Source: Pseudomonadota bacterium
GTDB lineage: Bacteria; Pseudomonadota; Gammaproteobacteria; Steroidobacterales; MnTg04
Length of the DNA stretch: 64,000 nt
Direction of reading: 5' to 3'
Assembly: GCA_022560735.1 (NCBI GenBank)
Contig: JADFSO010000001.1
Location: 80,953-144,952 of the forward strand
Shown: in pieces, positions 9,013 to 17,689 of the stretch
How the letters are laid out: each line of letters starts with the position of its first letter
Numbering within the stretch: the stretch's first letter is position 1
Program-made: the position numbers and the translations under genes
The notes under the pieces: generated by a model
What the model was told of the DNA's origin: nothing
The model's input: the letters and a program-made list of their open reading frames with translations, nothing else
Databases searched by the model: none

Positions 9013-10059
9013 GACGCTCAAATATTTCTGCAATGCCGGGTCCAGCAACGAAAGGTCCAGGCCGTTGGCCGGTGCCAACGCCCGTGAGTTGGCCGTGTTC
9101 CAGAACAGGACCTTTGCCGCAAAGGCCGGATCAGCCAGGTCATCGTTCATTGCCGCGAGGGTTTTGCCGGTGTAGGTGCCCTCCAGTTTCAAACCCAGCT
9201 TGCGGCCGATCGCGACGGCTATCCGGCCTTCAGGTGTGCCGCGCGCATATCCCGCGCCGAGATACTGTTGGCGAATTTCGAATCGCCCCGGGTCGAACGG
9301 CAGATCGGGAAAGTTATCGTCGTATTTTCTCAGGCGCATGACCGTGCGCCGCCATAGCGATTCCAGCACGCGCGGATTCGCTATCGACCCATCGACAACC
9401 CTGACCGCGATGACACGGCTGTCGAGGCCCGCGGCGGCGAGCCCCAGCCCCAGCCCCGCGACGCTGCCGGTCGTACCCATCGCCATATAGATGAAATCGG
9501 GCTCGGCCAGCAAACCCTGTTCGATTTGCCTGCGGAGTTCGAATGCCGCGCTGACAAAACCTGTTGCACCGGTTGCGTTGGAACCGCCGGCGGGAATGAG
9601 CAGCGGATAGATGCCGGTTCTCTTTTTCTCGCGCCTGAGTTCTGTTACTGCCGCCATCGCTTGTTCGCCGATCCTCGGATAATCGCAGGTTCTTGCGCCG
9701 CTGCGCGCCACGGCGGCGAGATTGGCCGCCAGGTAAGATGTAGCGGGTTGCCGCGAAAGAATCGCGATGCAATCGAGGCCCAGTTTTCTGCAACAACGCG
9801 CGGTTGCCAGCACGTGATTCGAACCCACCACGCCGAAGATCATGACGGCCTTGCGATTTTCGGCGAGTGCGCGACCGAGCAGAAACTCCAGTTTGCGCAT
9901 CTTGTTGCCGCCATACAGCGGGCTGCTCAGGTCATCGCGCTTGATCCAGATCCGCTGGCCAGGTCGTCCCGGCCAGCCTCGCCGGGTAATCGGCGTAGGC
10001 AGCTTCGTCAGCGAGACCCACGGCAGACTGCCGCCAAGACCCGGGTAGTATTCAAACAA
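8995..10059 (-). CDS. PLP-dependent D-cysteine desulfhydrase / ACC deaminase family
   Basis: Fold-type II PLP enzyme of about 354 residues; family members convert D-cysteine to pyruvate, sulfide and ammonia, or deaminate 1-aminocyclopropane-1-carboxylate. The PLP lysine is in LYGGNKMRKLEF (about K53); substrate segment VGSNHVLATARCCRKLGL; phosphate-binding loop MGTTGSVAGLGLG. The start is ambiguous: GTG at 10068 has almost no room for a ribosome site, while TTG at 10059 has GAGGT 7 bases upstream and gives a family-like N-terminus (FEYYPGLGGSLPWVSL), so TTG is preferred. The EamA exporter gene ends 4 bases before the GTG, so the two form an operon. D-cysteine desulfhydrase is more likely than ACC deaminase; it has not been tested. 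Confidence 0.82.
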   Translation of the reverse strand: MFEYYPGLGGSLPWVSLTKLPTPITRRGWPGRPGQRIWIKRDDLSSPLYGGNKMRKLEFLLGRALAENRKAVMIFGVVGSNHVLATARCCRKLGLDCIAILSRQPATSYLAANLAAVARSGARTCDYPRIGEQAMAAVTELRREKKRTGIYPLLIPAGGSNATGATGFVSAAFELRRQIEQGLLAEPDFIYMAMGTTGSVAGLGLGLAAAGLDSRVIAVRVVDGSIANPRVLESLWRRTVMRLRKYDDNFPDLPFDPGRFEIRQQYLGAGYARGTPEGRIAVAIGRKLGLKLEGTYTGKTLAAMNDDLADPAFAAKVLFWNTANSRALAPANGLDLSLLDPALQKYLSVKKKPG

Positions 10060-10072
10060 GGCTGCCACCTCT

Positions 10073-11035
10073 TCAGCTTACCTGGTTGGCTTGCTTCCGC
10101 TGCATTTTTTTCGTGCTGTTCCGGCGACCGCCCATCGCGGTTACGATCGAACCGCCGACCACCAGGATAGCGCCGGTCAGGGCCAGCGCGCCAAGGTTTT
10201 CGCTGGCCAACCGGTCGGGAAACCAGCGGCTGTAGATTTCGGCGAAAGACAGGGTCAGCAGGGGCGTAATCGCCAGTATCGCGCTGACCCTGGTCGCTTG
10301 CCAGTGATTCAACGCTTCGGCAAAAGCGCCATAGGCGACCAGGGTATTGATGGAGGCCAGCAACAAAAGACCCAGCGCAAAACCGTTCAATTCGAATATT
10401 GCCGAAGGCCGCGCCCAGGGCCAGAACAGCAGCATCGATGCACAATAGAGCAAGAACATGACCTGGTTCGATGTCAGGTGTCGCAGCAACTGTTTCTGCG
10501 CCAGCGCGTATGCCGCCCAGCATGCAGATGCCACCACTACCATCAGTACACCGCTCGTTTGTGTGCCGAGACCCGAGAACATCTCGACCAGCCGATGATT
10601 GAAAAACAAGCCCAGGCCAAGCGCCAGGACCAGTACGCCAACCCACTGCCTTAGCTTGAATCGCTCGCCGAAGAAAAGCAGTCCCCCTGCCATCAGCATG
10701 ATGGGCGCGAGTTGTATGACCACCTGTGCGGTCCCGGGGCTGACCAGATTCAGGCTCAGAAGAAACAGCAGGTAACTACCGGCCAGACCGACAACCGCGA
10801 TCAGCAGCAACCAGCGGGCGTTTGTTGACAAGCTTTTCACAGTGGGAAACCTGGCCGATGCCGCGAGATATATGCCAACGACTGGCGCCGCGATCAGGAA
10901 TCGATACCAGTTGATGGTGGCCGCATCCATATGCGCAAGCAAAAGCTTTAGCACGATCGGCAAAACGCCCCACATCGAAACGGTGGTGAGCGACAACAGC
11001 AGGCCCAGTCGCCATCGTCCGGTCGTTTGATGCAT
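10073..11035 (-). CDS. EamA-domain DMT-family transporter
   Basis: Inner-membrane permease of the drug/metabolite transporter superfamily, 320 residues, about ten membrane helices in two EamA repeats. The first repeat starts GLLLSLTTVSMWGVLPIVLK and the second GVLMVVVASACWAAYALAQK, both with the typical glycine/tryptophan-rich opening helix. Members export amino acids or metabolites. The tail is basic (GGRRNSTKKMQRKQ). It is the first gene of a two-gene unit with the D-cysteine desulfhydrase-like enzyme, so export of a sulfur or D-amino acid is a possible link. The substrate is not readable from sequence. Confidence 0.88.
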   Translation of the reverse strand: MHQTTGRWRLGLLLSLTTVSMWGVLPIVLKLLLAHMDAATINWYRFLIAAPVVGIYLAASARFPTVKSLSTNARWLLLIAVVGLAGSYLLFLLSLNLVSPGTAQVVIQLAPIMLMAGGLLFFGERFKLRQWVGVLVLALGLGLFFNHRLVEMFSGLGTQTSGVLMVVVASACWAAYALAQKQLLRHLTSNQVMFLLYCASMLLFWPWARPSAIFELNGFALGLLLLASINTLVAYGAFAEALNHWQATRVSAILAITPLLTLSFAEIYSRWFPDRLASENLGALALTGAILVVGGSIVTAMGGRRNSTKKMQRKQANQVS

Positions 11036-11133
11036 GGTTTATTCCTGCGAGTACGCGAAAAGCAGAAAGCTTATTCCTGTGTCTGTTCGGAAACCACCCG
11101 GTTGATGCTTTTTCTTCACTGCGGGCGATTTAT

Positions 11134-11293
11134 GGAAGCTCTGATCTATTCATGAACTCGTATCTTGTGTCCAAAATGTCCAGCTTCCGCGTTGCGAATC
11201 TTCGCAATAGCCAGCTATTAGGTGCGATCCGCGCCTTGAATCTGAACATTTTGAATCACAATCTACTTCGCTCATGAATAGATCAGAGCTTCC
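11134..11293. repeat. 160-bp palindromic, MITE-like element with 22-bp perfect terminal inverted repeats
   Basis: Bases 11134-11155 (starting GGAAGCTCTG) and 11272-11293 (ending CAGAGCTTCC) are perfect reverse complements over 22 bp. The symmetry continues inward imperfectly: TGTCCAAAATGTCCAG on the left mirrors CTGAACATTTTGAATCACA on the right. A small perfect palindrome TTGCGAATCTTCGCAA lies inside. The element has no coding capacity. This is the structure of a miniature inverted-repeat transposable element or the end-to-end remnant of an insertion sequence. I see no clear target-site duplication. It fills most of the 352-base gap between the exporter and the sheath gene. Confidence 0.75.
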
Positions 11294-11330
11294 CTGGATT
11301 TACGGGATTGTCCGGTCCTGATCGAAAATC

Positions 11331-11345
11331 AACACATCGTGTGTT
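11331..11345. promoter_or_regulatory. perfect palindrome upstream of sheath gene, possible operator
   Basis: AACACA-TCG-TGTGTT at 11331-11345 is a perfect 6-bp inverted repeat with a 3-base spacer, 42 bases before the sheath start codon. The size and position fit an operator for a dimeric repressor, but there is no adjacent regulator gene and no recognised consensus. Confidence 0.35.
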
Positions 11346-11387
11346 AGTTTGTAGCCGGGTTCACATCCTTGACCATCGGAGCAAGCC

Positions 11388-12962
11388 GTGCCTGACCGCT
11401 ATAAGCCGGGCATCCTGGTTGAAGAATCAGTTGCGCCGGAGCAGCCTATTGAAAATGCTGCCGCCGCGATCGCTGCTTTCGTCGGCCGCACCCTGCGCGG
11501 GCCGCTCAACCTCCCGACCGAAGTGAATAGCTTTCGCGACTTCAATGAAACCTTCGGTAGTCTCTGGCGTTCGAGTCCGCTGTCTTTCGCGGTCGAGCAA
11601 TATTTTTTGCAGGGCGGTCGGCAAGCGATCATCGTCCGAGTCATCAATGGCGGCAGCAGCGCCACTATAGAAATTCCGTGCGGCGAGGAAATGCTGACGC
11701 TCGAGGCCAGGTCGCCGGGTGCGCACGAAGCGCTGCGCGTATCGGTCGATTACGACAATATCGAGGATGATAACGAGCAACTTTTCAATATCGTCATTCA
11801 GCGATTGCGTGACCGGCACTTGGCCATCGTCGCGGACCAGGAAATTTACCTCTGTGTCGGCGTAAAGGAAAACGATAGCGCGAATATTGCCAATGTCCTG
11901 CTCGATTCAGACCTGGTGCGGGTCATTGGTGAGGTGCCTTCACAACGCCCCGACAGGACCGTAAAAAACAGCGTGATGGCGGAAGTGGCTTACCTGGGGG
12001 TGTCGGCGAAGGGGAGCGACGGCAGTGAAACGAGCGATTACGATCTGATCGGTTCGGCCGCAGAGGCCACCGGCATGCACGCCCTGCAGAAAATACCTTG
12101 TTTCAATTTTCTCGTGTTGCCGCCGCATGCGCGCGGCGAGGGACCGGGCCCGGTCGCGTTGCTGGCTGCGGCACGATTGTGCCGGCAACGCGGGGCAATA
12201 TTGCTGACCGATCCCGATGCGGCATGGAGCAACCCGACCGAGGCGATCGCCGGTTTCAGGCGGCTGAATTTTGCCAGCGACAATGCCGTGATGTTTTATC
12301 CGTGGCTCAAAATGATCAATCGGCTGACCGGAAAAACGGAGGATTTCCCGCCATCCGGGGCAATGGCAGGCTACCTCGCGCGTGCTTCGGCCGATGGCAA
12401 AGTCTGGCGAAAGCCCGAGGAAACCCAGGTTCTTTTGCGCGGCGGAATACGCATATCGCGGATCGTGCCGGATGACCAGGCGGTACACCTGCGGGCGATG
12501 GGCGTAAACGTCCTTGGCCAGTATGGCTCGCTCGTGCAAACCGGTTCCAGGTTGATGACCCTGGGTCCCGGTCCGGGCGGCAGCCGGTCGCTGGGCGCCA
12601 GGCGCGTCTTGCAACAGACCATCGAAAGCATTCGCCAGGGAACACGCTGGATCGTGTTCCAGAAAAATGACGAGCAGTTGTGGGAAAAGGTTCGTCTCCA
12701 GGTAGAGGCCTATCTTGCAAAAATACACCGGGAGGGCGCTTTCCCCGCCGCCAGGCAGAGGCAGGCATGGTTCGTGCTGTGCGGACCCAAGACCCACAGC
12801 GAAACCGATCTCGCGGAAGGCGCTCTGAACATCATCGTGGCCCTCGCCACCGTTCGGCCCGGCCAGTTCATTATTTACCGGATTCGTCATTTGATTGGCC
12901 GATCGGATGTGACCCGGGTCATCGGCCTGGATCTGGAAAGCATCAATTATCTGAGCGGTTGA
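11388..12962 (+). CDS. contractile tail sheath protein (phage/eCIS type), orphan
   Basis: 524-residue member of the contractile-tail sheath family, which forms the outer tube that shortens in myophage tails, R-type pyocins and extracellular contractile injection systems. The N-terminal part has PGILVEES, AAIAAFVGRTLRGP and VEQYFLQGGRQAIIVRV, the usual sheath start (arm, first domain, nGG..a..vRV). The C-terminal part has ARRVLQQTIESIRQGTRW, IVFQKNDEQLW and ALATVRPGQFIIYRI, the conserved sheath core. The start is GTG 11388 with GGAG 8 bases upstream. No tube, baseplate, spike, AAA ATPase or capsid gene lies on either side: neighbours are a MITE-like element and a metabolic 5-oxoprolinase. It may be a stray of an injection system encoded elsewhere, or a domesticated sheath. 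Confidence 0.85.
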   Translation: MPDRYKPGILVEESVAPEQPIENAAAAIAAFVGRTLRGPLNLPTEVNSFRDFNETFGSLWRSSPLSFAVEQYFLQGGRQAIIVRVINGGSSATIEIPCGEEMLTLEARSPGAHEALRVSVDYDNIEDDNEQLFNIVIQRLRDRHLAIVADQEIYLCVGVKENDSANIANVLLDSDLVRVIGEVPSQRPDRTVKNSVMAEVAYLGVSAKGSDGSETSDYDLIGSAAEATGMHALQKIPCFNFLVLPPHARGEGPGPVALLAAARLCRQRGAILLTDPDAAWSNPTEAIAGFRRLNFASDNAVMFYPWLKMINRLTGKTEDFPPSGAMAGYLARASADGKVWRKPEETQVLLRGGIRISRIVPDDQAVHLRAMGVNVLGQYGSLVQTGSRLMTLGPGPGGSRSLGARRVLQQTIESIRQGTRWIVFQKNDEQLWEKVRLQVEAYLAKIHREGAFPAARQRQAWFVLCGPKTHSETDLAEGALNIIVALATVRPGQFIIYRIRHLIGRSDVTRVIGLDLESINYLSG

Positions 12963-12992
12963 ACTACCGCAGGCGCCCAATCGCCGGTAAAT

Positions 12993-15900
12993 TTATTCCG
13001 CGTCCCGGTCTGGAATGCCGTAGCCACCACCGCCCGGCGTATCGATAATCAGGACATCACCCGGCTCGACCTGGAAACTTGCGGTAGCCTCGAGCGCAAC
13101 GATATCCCCATTTGCTTTTTGCAGGCTGTTTCTGCCGGCAGCGGCATCTGTTCCACCCGCCAGGCCGGATGGCGCGGTTTTGCGACGACCGGAAAGTATT
13201 GCCGCCGTCATGGGTTGCAAAAACTCCAGGCTGCGATGCGCACCATTGCCGCCACGATACTTGCCATCGCCGCCCGAATTTTTGCGAATCGAAAATTCAC
13301 GTACCCGCACCGGAAACCTGCTCTCGAGAACTTCAGGATCTGTCAGTCTGGAATTCGTCATGTGGGTGTGGATCGCATCGGTGCCATGAAAACCATCGCC
13401 GGCGCCGGATCCGCCGCAGATGGTTTCGTAGTATTGCCATCGTGAATCGCCAAAGGTCAGGTTGTTCATCGTCCCCTGTGCGGACGCTTGCAGATTCAAG
13501 GCGCCGTACAGCACGTCGACGATGCACTGGGAGGTTTCCACGTTACCGGCGACGACCGCTGCCGGGTATGCCGGCGCCAGCATACTGCCTGCCGGTATTT
13601 TGATGGCCAGCGGTTTCAGGCAGCCCTCGTTGAGCGGGATCTTGTGATCGACGAGGGTTCTGAACACATACAGCACGGCCGCGGTACACACCGATGCCGG
13701 CGCGTTGAAGTTGTTCCCCGCCTGCGGCGAGGTTCCTGCGAAATCGATAATGGCGCTGCGCTTGCTCTGGTCCACGCAGATTGCAACCTGAATCGTCTGG
13801 CCGGTATCCATGAGCAACGAGTACTTGCCGTCTTTCAAGTGACCTATCGCGCGCCGAACGGATTCCTCGGCGTTGTCCTGGACGTGCTCCACATAGGCCT
13901 GTACGGTGGCCAGTCCATAGTGGTCGATTACGCTGCCGAGTTCCTTCAGGCCACGTCGATTTGCGGCGACCTGCGCCTTGAGATCCTCGATATTTTGCTG
14001 CGGGTTTCGTGCCGGCCATTCGCCGCCGGTCAACAGACTTAGCAGTCGGGTCTCATCGAGTTGCCCGTCCCTGACGATCCTGAGGTTATCCAGCAGCGTG
14101 CCTTCCTGTTCGATCCGCGTGCTGTCCGGTGGCATCGAGCCCGGTGTGATGCCGCCAATATCGGCATGGTGCGCGCGCGATGCCAGGTAGAAAACAGGCT
14201 TCGCACGGTCAAACCAGGCTGGCGTGACCACGGTAATATCGGGCAAATGGGTGCCGCCGGCATAGGGCGCGTTGAGCGCAAAACTGTCGCCGGGCCGCAT
14301 ATCCGCCGCGTGCTTTCTGACCACCGTGGCGACACTGTCGCCCATGGATCCCAGGTGTACCGGCATGTGTGGCGCATTCGCCACCAGCCCGCCGTGTTCA
14401 TCGAACAAGGCGCAGGAGAAATCCAGCCGCTCCTTGATGTTGACCGAATGCGCCGTGTTGCGCAGCACCACACCCATCTGGGTCGCGATATGCATGAACA
14501 GGTTGTTAAAGACCTCCAGCATGATCGGGTCGGCGCCGGTGGCCGTGCAGTCGTCTGCCGGCTTGACTTGTACGTCGCTCCTTTCCAGCTGCAAATGCCC
14601 GTCATCGAGAACGCGGGCTCGCCACCCCGGATCGACCACCGTGGTCGCGGAATCATCGAAAATCACTGCCGGGCCATCGACTGCACAGCCAGCACCCAGG
14701 TCAACCCGGTCAAACCAGGCGGCGGTTCGCCAGCCACCCGGGCAATAAAAGGGCAACTGCGCGACCGCATCCGGCAACGGCGATGCCGCCAATATCGCCG
14801 GCGGGATGTTTTCCGGGTCGCCGATGGATTCCACGGCGAGGTTTTCGATGACCACGGCCTGGCTGGCAACCGAAAAACCATAGTGCTCGCGATGTGCGCT
14901 TGCGAAATCGTTTTTCATCGTGGCCGGGTCGGACCACGGGACCGGCAATACACTGTCGGAGCCCTGGTAACGAAGCTGCGCCTGGCAGCGGGTTTGCACC
15001 CCCTTGTCTGCTGCCTGCTGCGCGGCGACTGCTGCGCGAGATTGCCGGATCAGCCGGTCAGCGAGCGGCTGCAGGGCGGCCAGCGATTTCTCGTCGAGAA
15101 TGGTCGAGACTGTCTGTTGCCGCAGATCACGGATTTCGGCCAGCCCCATACCCAGCGCCGACAACACCCCGGCCTGCGGGTGAATCAGGATCCGGCGCAT
15201 GCCGAGGCTGTCTGCAACCCGGCAGCAAAGTTGCCCGCCGGCGCCACCAAAGCAGTACAGGGCGAACTCCTGGGCGTCGTGACCACGCTGGACGCTGACC
15301 GTCTTGATCGCGTTCGCCATATTTTCCACGGCAATGGTCAGGAATCCTTCCGCGACTTCTTCCGCGGATTTTCCCCCGCCCGTTTCTGCATTGATTCGCC
15401 CGGTGAGTTTAGCGAAGGCCTTGCGGGTCGCGCCGATATCCAGCGATTGATTGCCGGCAGGGCCAAAGACCATCGGGAAAAATTTTTCGCTTAACCTGCC
15501 CAGCAGCAAGTTGGCATCGGTGACGCACAACGGGCCGTTCCTGCGATAACAGGCCGGTCCCGGGTCGGCGCCCGCGGATTCGGGGCCGACCTGCAGACGC
15601 TCGTCGCGAAAGCGCAGCCGCGATCCGCCGCCGGCGGCAACGGTCTCGATACGCATCATCGGCGCCCGCATGCGTACGCCGGCGACCTCGGTCTCGTAGA
15701 CCCTTTCATAATCGCCGGCATACAGCGAGACATCGGTGGAAGTGCCACCCATGTCAAAAGCGATCAGCCGGTCGCAACCGGTGGCGGTACCCGCTTTTGC
15801 CATGGCCACGACACCGCCGGCAGGACCCGACAGGATGCTGTTGCGGCCATGGAAACGATGCGCTTCGGTCAGCCCGCCGTGACTTTGCATGAACAGCAGG

Positions 15901-16616
15901 CGCATATCGGGATGCTTTCGCTTAAGCGCATGGTCTATCCGGTCTACGTAACGCCTGAGCAGCGGCGTCAGGTAGGCATCGACCACGGTGGTATCGCCAC
16001 GCGACACCAGCCTGATCAATGGCGCAGATTCGTGCGACACCGAGATCTGCGCGAAGCCGATGCGTCCCGCGATCGCCGCGATGGTTTTTTCATGGTCGGG
16101 GTAACGGTAACCATGCATCAGCACGATGGCGAGCGCCTGGATGCCTTGTTCGAAAACCGCTTCGAGCTGCGCCTGGACCTTTTCCTGATCCAGCGGCACC
16201 AGCAATGTGCCATCGGCCGCCACGCGTTCGTCAATTTCGACCACCTGGCTATAAAGCATGTCGGGTAATACGATTTCCCGGGCAAAAATATCGGGGCGGT
16301 TCTGGTAGCCGATACGCAGCGCATCGCCAAAACCCCGGGTAATAATCAGCGCAAGCGGTTCACCCTTGCGCTCCAGCAGGGCGTTGGTCGCAACCGTAGT
16401 GCCCATTTTGACCGCCGCCAGCGGGTGCGCCCTGAACTCGAGGTTGTCAGGATCATCGAGTATTCGCCGGATGCCTTCCAGCGAAGCATCTGCATACTGA
16501 TCATTTTCGGACAACAATTTTAGCGTCTGGATTTGCCCATCGGGTCGCCGCGCAACCACATCGGTAAAAGTGCCGCCGCGGTCAATCCAGAATTGCCATG
16601 TTCCTTCGTCTGTCAT
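12993..16616 (-). CDS. 5-oxoprolinase / hydantoinase, fused A and B subunits
   Basis: ATP-dependent hydrolase of 1207 residues that opens 5-oxoproline (pyroglutamate) to glutamate or acts on hydantoins. The N-terminal HyuA half starts WIDRGGTFTDVVARRPDGQ and contains the ASKHA-type motif DMGGTSTDVSLYAGDYE and GADPGPACYRRNGPL. The HyuB half begins near residue 690 with DPIMLEVFNNLFMHIATQMG and ends with GGGGYGIPD. The single-chain architecture and length match eukaryotic/bacterial OPLAH rather than split HyuAB. It is transcribed toward the sheath gene (convergent) and divergently from the homocysteine methyltransferase across 66 bases. Confidence 0.93.
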   Translation of the reverse strand: MTDEGTWQFWIDRGGTFTDVVARRPDGQIQTLKLLSENDQYADASLEGIRRILDDPDNLEFRAHPLAAVKMGTTVATNALLERKGEPLALIITRGFGDALRIGYQNRPDIFAREIVLPDMLYSQVVEIDERVAADGTLLVPLDQEKVQAQLEAVFEQGIQALAIVLMHGYRYPDHEKTIAAIAGRIGFAQISVSHESAPLIRLVSRGDTTVVDAYLTPLLRRYVDRIDHALKRKHPDMRLLFMQSHGGLTEAHRFHGRNSILSGPAGGVVAMAKAGTATGCDRLIAFDMGGTSTDVSLYAGDYERVYETEVAGVRMRAPMMRIETVAAGGGSRLRFRDERLQVGPESAGADPGPACYRRNGPLCVTDANLLLGRLSEKFFPMVFGPAGNQSLDIGATRKAFAKLTGRINAETGGGKSAEEVAEGFLTIAVENMANAIKTVSVQRGHDAQEFALYCFGGAGGQLCCRVADSLGMRRILIHPQAGVLSALGMGLAEIRDLRQQTVSTILDEKSLAALQPLADRLIRQSRAAVAAQQAADKGVQTRCQAQLRYQGSDSVLPVPWSDPATMKNDFASAHREHYGFSVASQAVVIENLAVESIGDPENIPPAILAASPLPDAVAQLPFYCPGGWRTAAWFDRVDLGAGCAVDGPAVIFDDSATTVVDPGWRARVLDDGHLQLERSDVQVKPADDCTATGADPIMLEVFNNLFMHIATQMGVVLRNTAHSVNIKERLDFSCALFDEHGGLVANAPHMPVHLGSMGDSVATVVRKHAADMRPGDSFALNAPYAGGTHLPDITVVTPAWFDRAKPVFYLASRAHHADIGGITPGSMPPDSTRIEQEGTLLDNLRIVRDGQLDETRLLSLLTGGEWPARNPQQNIEDLKAQVAANRRGLKELGSVIDHYGLATVQAYVEHVQDNAEESVRRAIGHLKDGKYSLLMDTGQTIQVAICVDQSKRSAIIDFAGTSPQAGNNFNAPASVCTAAVLYVFRTLVDHKIPLNEGCLKPLAIKIPAGSMLAPAYPAAVVAGNVETSQCIVDVLYGALNLQASAQGTMNNLTFGDSRWQYYETICGGSGAGDGFHGTDAIHTHMTNSRLTDPEVLESRFPVRVREFSIRKNSGGDGKYRGGNGAHRSLEFLQPMTAAILSGRRKTAPSGLAGGTDAAAGRNSLQKANGDIVALEATASFQVEPGDVLIIDTPGGGGYGIPDRDAE

Positions 16617-16682
16617 TGCCAGTCAGTTTCTTTTAGGCTACATCGGTCAGGAATACAGGCTCAGGTTATCACTTGGTGAAAT

Positions 16683-17624
16683 ATGCGGGCTAGATATCAC
16701 AGAGAGTTGCCACAGCTTTCGGGTCAAATGTTCCTGACCGATGCCGGGATCGAAACGGATCTGATATTCAACCATGGCATGGAAATTCGCGAATTTGCCG
16801 CCCATACTTTGTTGTCCGACGAACATGGCCGGCTCGCCGTCGCCAATTATTTGCGTGGATTCCTCGCCCTGGCACAGGACACCGGGACCGGTTTCGTTCT
16901 CGATAGTCAGACCTGGAAGACACATATGCACTGGGCCGATGACCTCGGTGCGAGCGAGGGCGAATTGCGCGATGCGAATCACGATGCGATCTCGCTAATC
17001 TCCGATTTGCGTGATGAATTTTCCGCAAACAAAAACCCAATTGTCTTGAACGGAGTCATCGGTCCGCGTGGTGATGCTTATGCGCCGGAAGCCAGGATTG
17101 CGGCCAGCGAGGCAGAGCAATATCACGCCAGGCAAATCGGCTGGTTGGCAGAAACCGATGTCGATATGATCACGGCGCTGACCTTCACCCAGTCCGACGA
17201 GGCGATTGGTATTGTGCGTGCTGCAACAACTGCAGGCCTACCCGTTGTAATCTCGTTCACGGTTGAGACCGATGGCAGGCTGCCGACCGGGCAGTCGCTA
17301 GGTGATGCGATCAAGGCCGTCGATGATGCGACAGATAAGGCAGCGGTTTATTTCATGGTGAACTGCGCTCATCCCGATCACTTTTCCCATGTCCTGGAGG
17401 ACGCCGAATGGGCGCGTCGAATTCACGGCATACGATGCAACGCCTCGCGCAAAAGTCACGCCGAACTGGATGAATCGGAAACACTGGATGACGGTGACCC
17501 GGTAGAGCTAGCCAGCCAGTACCGGGCGATCCACAAAAAAATGCCATGGCTCAATGTCTTTGGTGGTTGCTGCGGTGCTGATCTGCGCCACGTGACAGAG
17601 ATAGCACGCACACTAAGACTGTAA
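16683..17624 (+). CDS. homocysteine S-methyltransferase family protein
   Basis: Zinc-dependent methyltransferase domain protein, 313 residues, related to MmuM/YitJ-type homocysteine S-methyltransferases, which use S-methylmethionine or betaine-like donors to make methionine. Zinc ligands are the Cys in VNCAHP (about 231) and the CysCys pair in FGGCCGAD (296-297). The barrel start is FLTDAGIETDLIFNHG. ATG 16683 has a weak GGTGA ribosome site; ATG 16728 at MFLTDAG is an alternative. A sodium symporter of the solute:sodium family follows 65 bases later on the same strand and might import a methyl donor; this is inference from adjacency only. Confidence 0.87.
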   Translation: MRARYHRELPQLSGQMFLTDAGIETDLIFNHGMEIREFAAHTLLSDEHGRLAVANYLRGFLALAQDTGTGFVLDSQTWKTHMHWADDLGASEGELRDANHDAISLISDLRDEFSANKNPIVLNGVIGPRGDAYAPEARIAASEAEQYHARQIGWLAETDVDMITALTFTQSDEAIGIVRAATTAGLPVVISFTVETDGRLPTGQSLGDAIKAVDDATDKAAVYFMVNCAHPDHFSHVLEDAEWARRIHGIRCNASRKSHAELDESETLDDGDPVELASQYRAIHKKMPWLNVFGGCCGADLRHVTEIARTLRL

Positions 17625-17689
17625 ATTCCTGGACCTGGATCCTGCATGATGAAAAAATCCCGACTGCCGATGCAAGCTGTGGGAGCATA

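Noticed and set aside
11036..13000. Prophage or eCIS remnant around the sheath gene
   Set aside because: Only the sheath gene itself is tail-related; neighbouring genes are metabolic and no integrase, capsid or baseplate gene was found, so a prophage call is not supported.
14061..15494. 477-codon open frame on the plus strand
   Set aside because: Lies wholly antisense to the 5-oxoprolinase gene, whose protein is clearly conserved; the antisense product is rich in Arg, His, Gln and has no recognisable domain.
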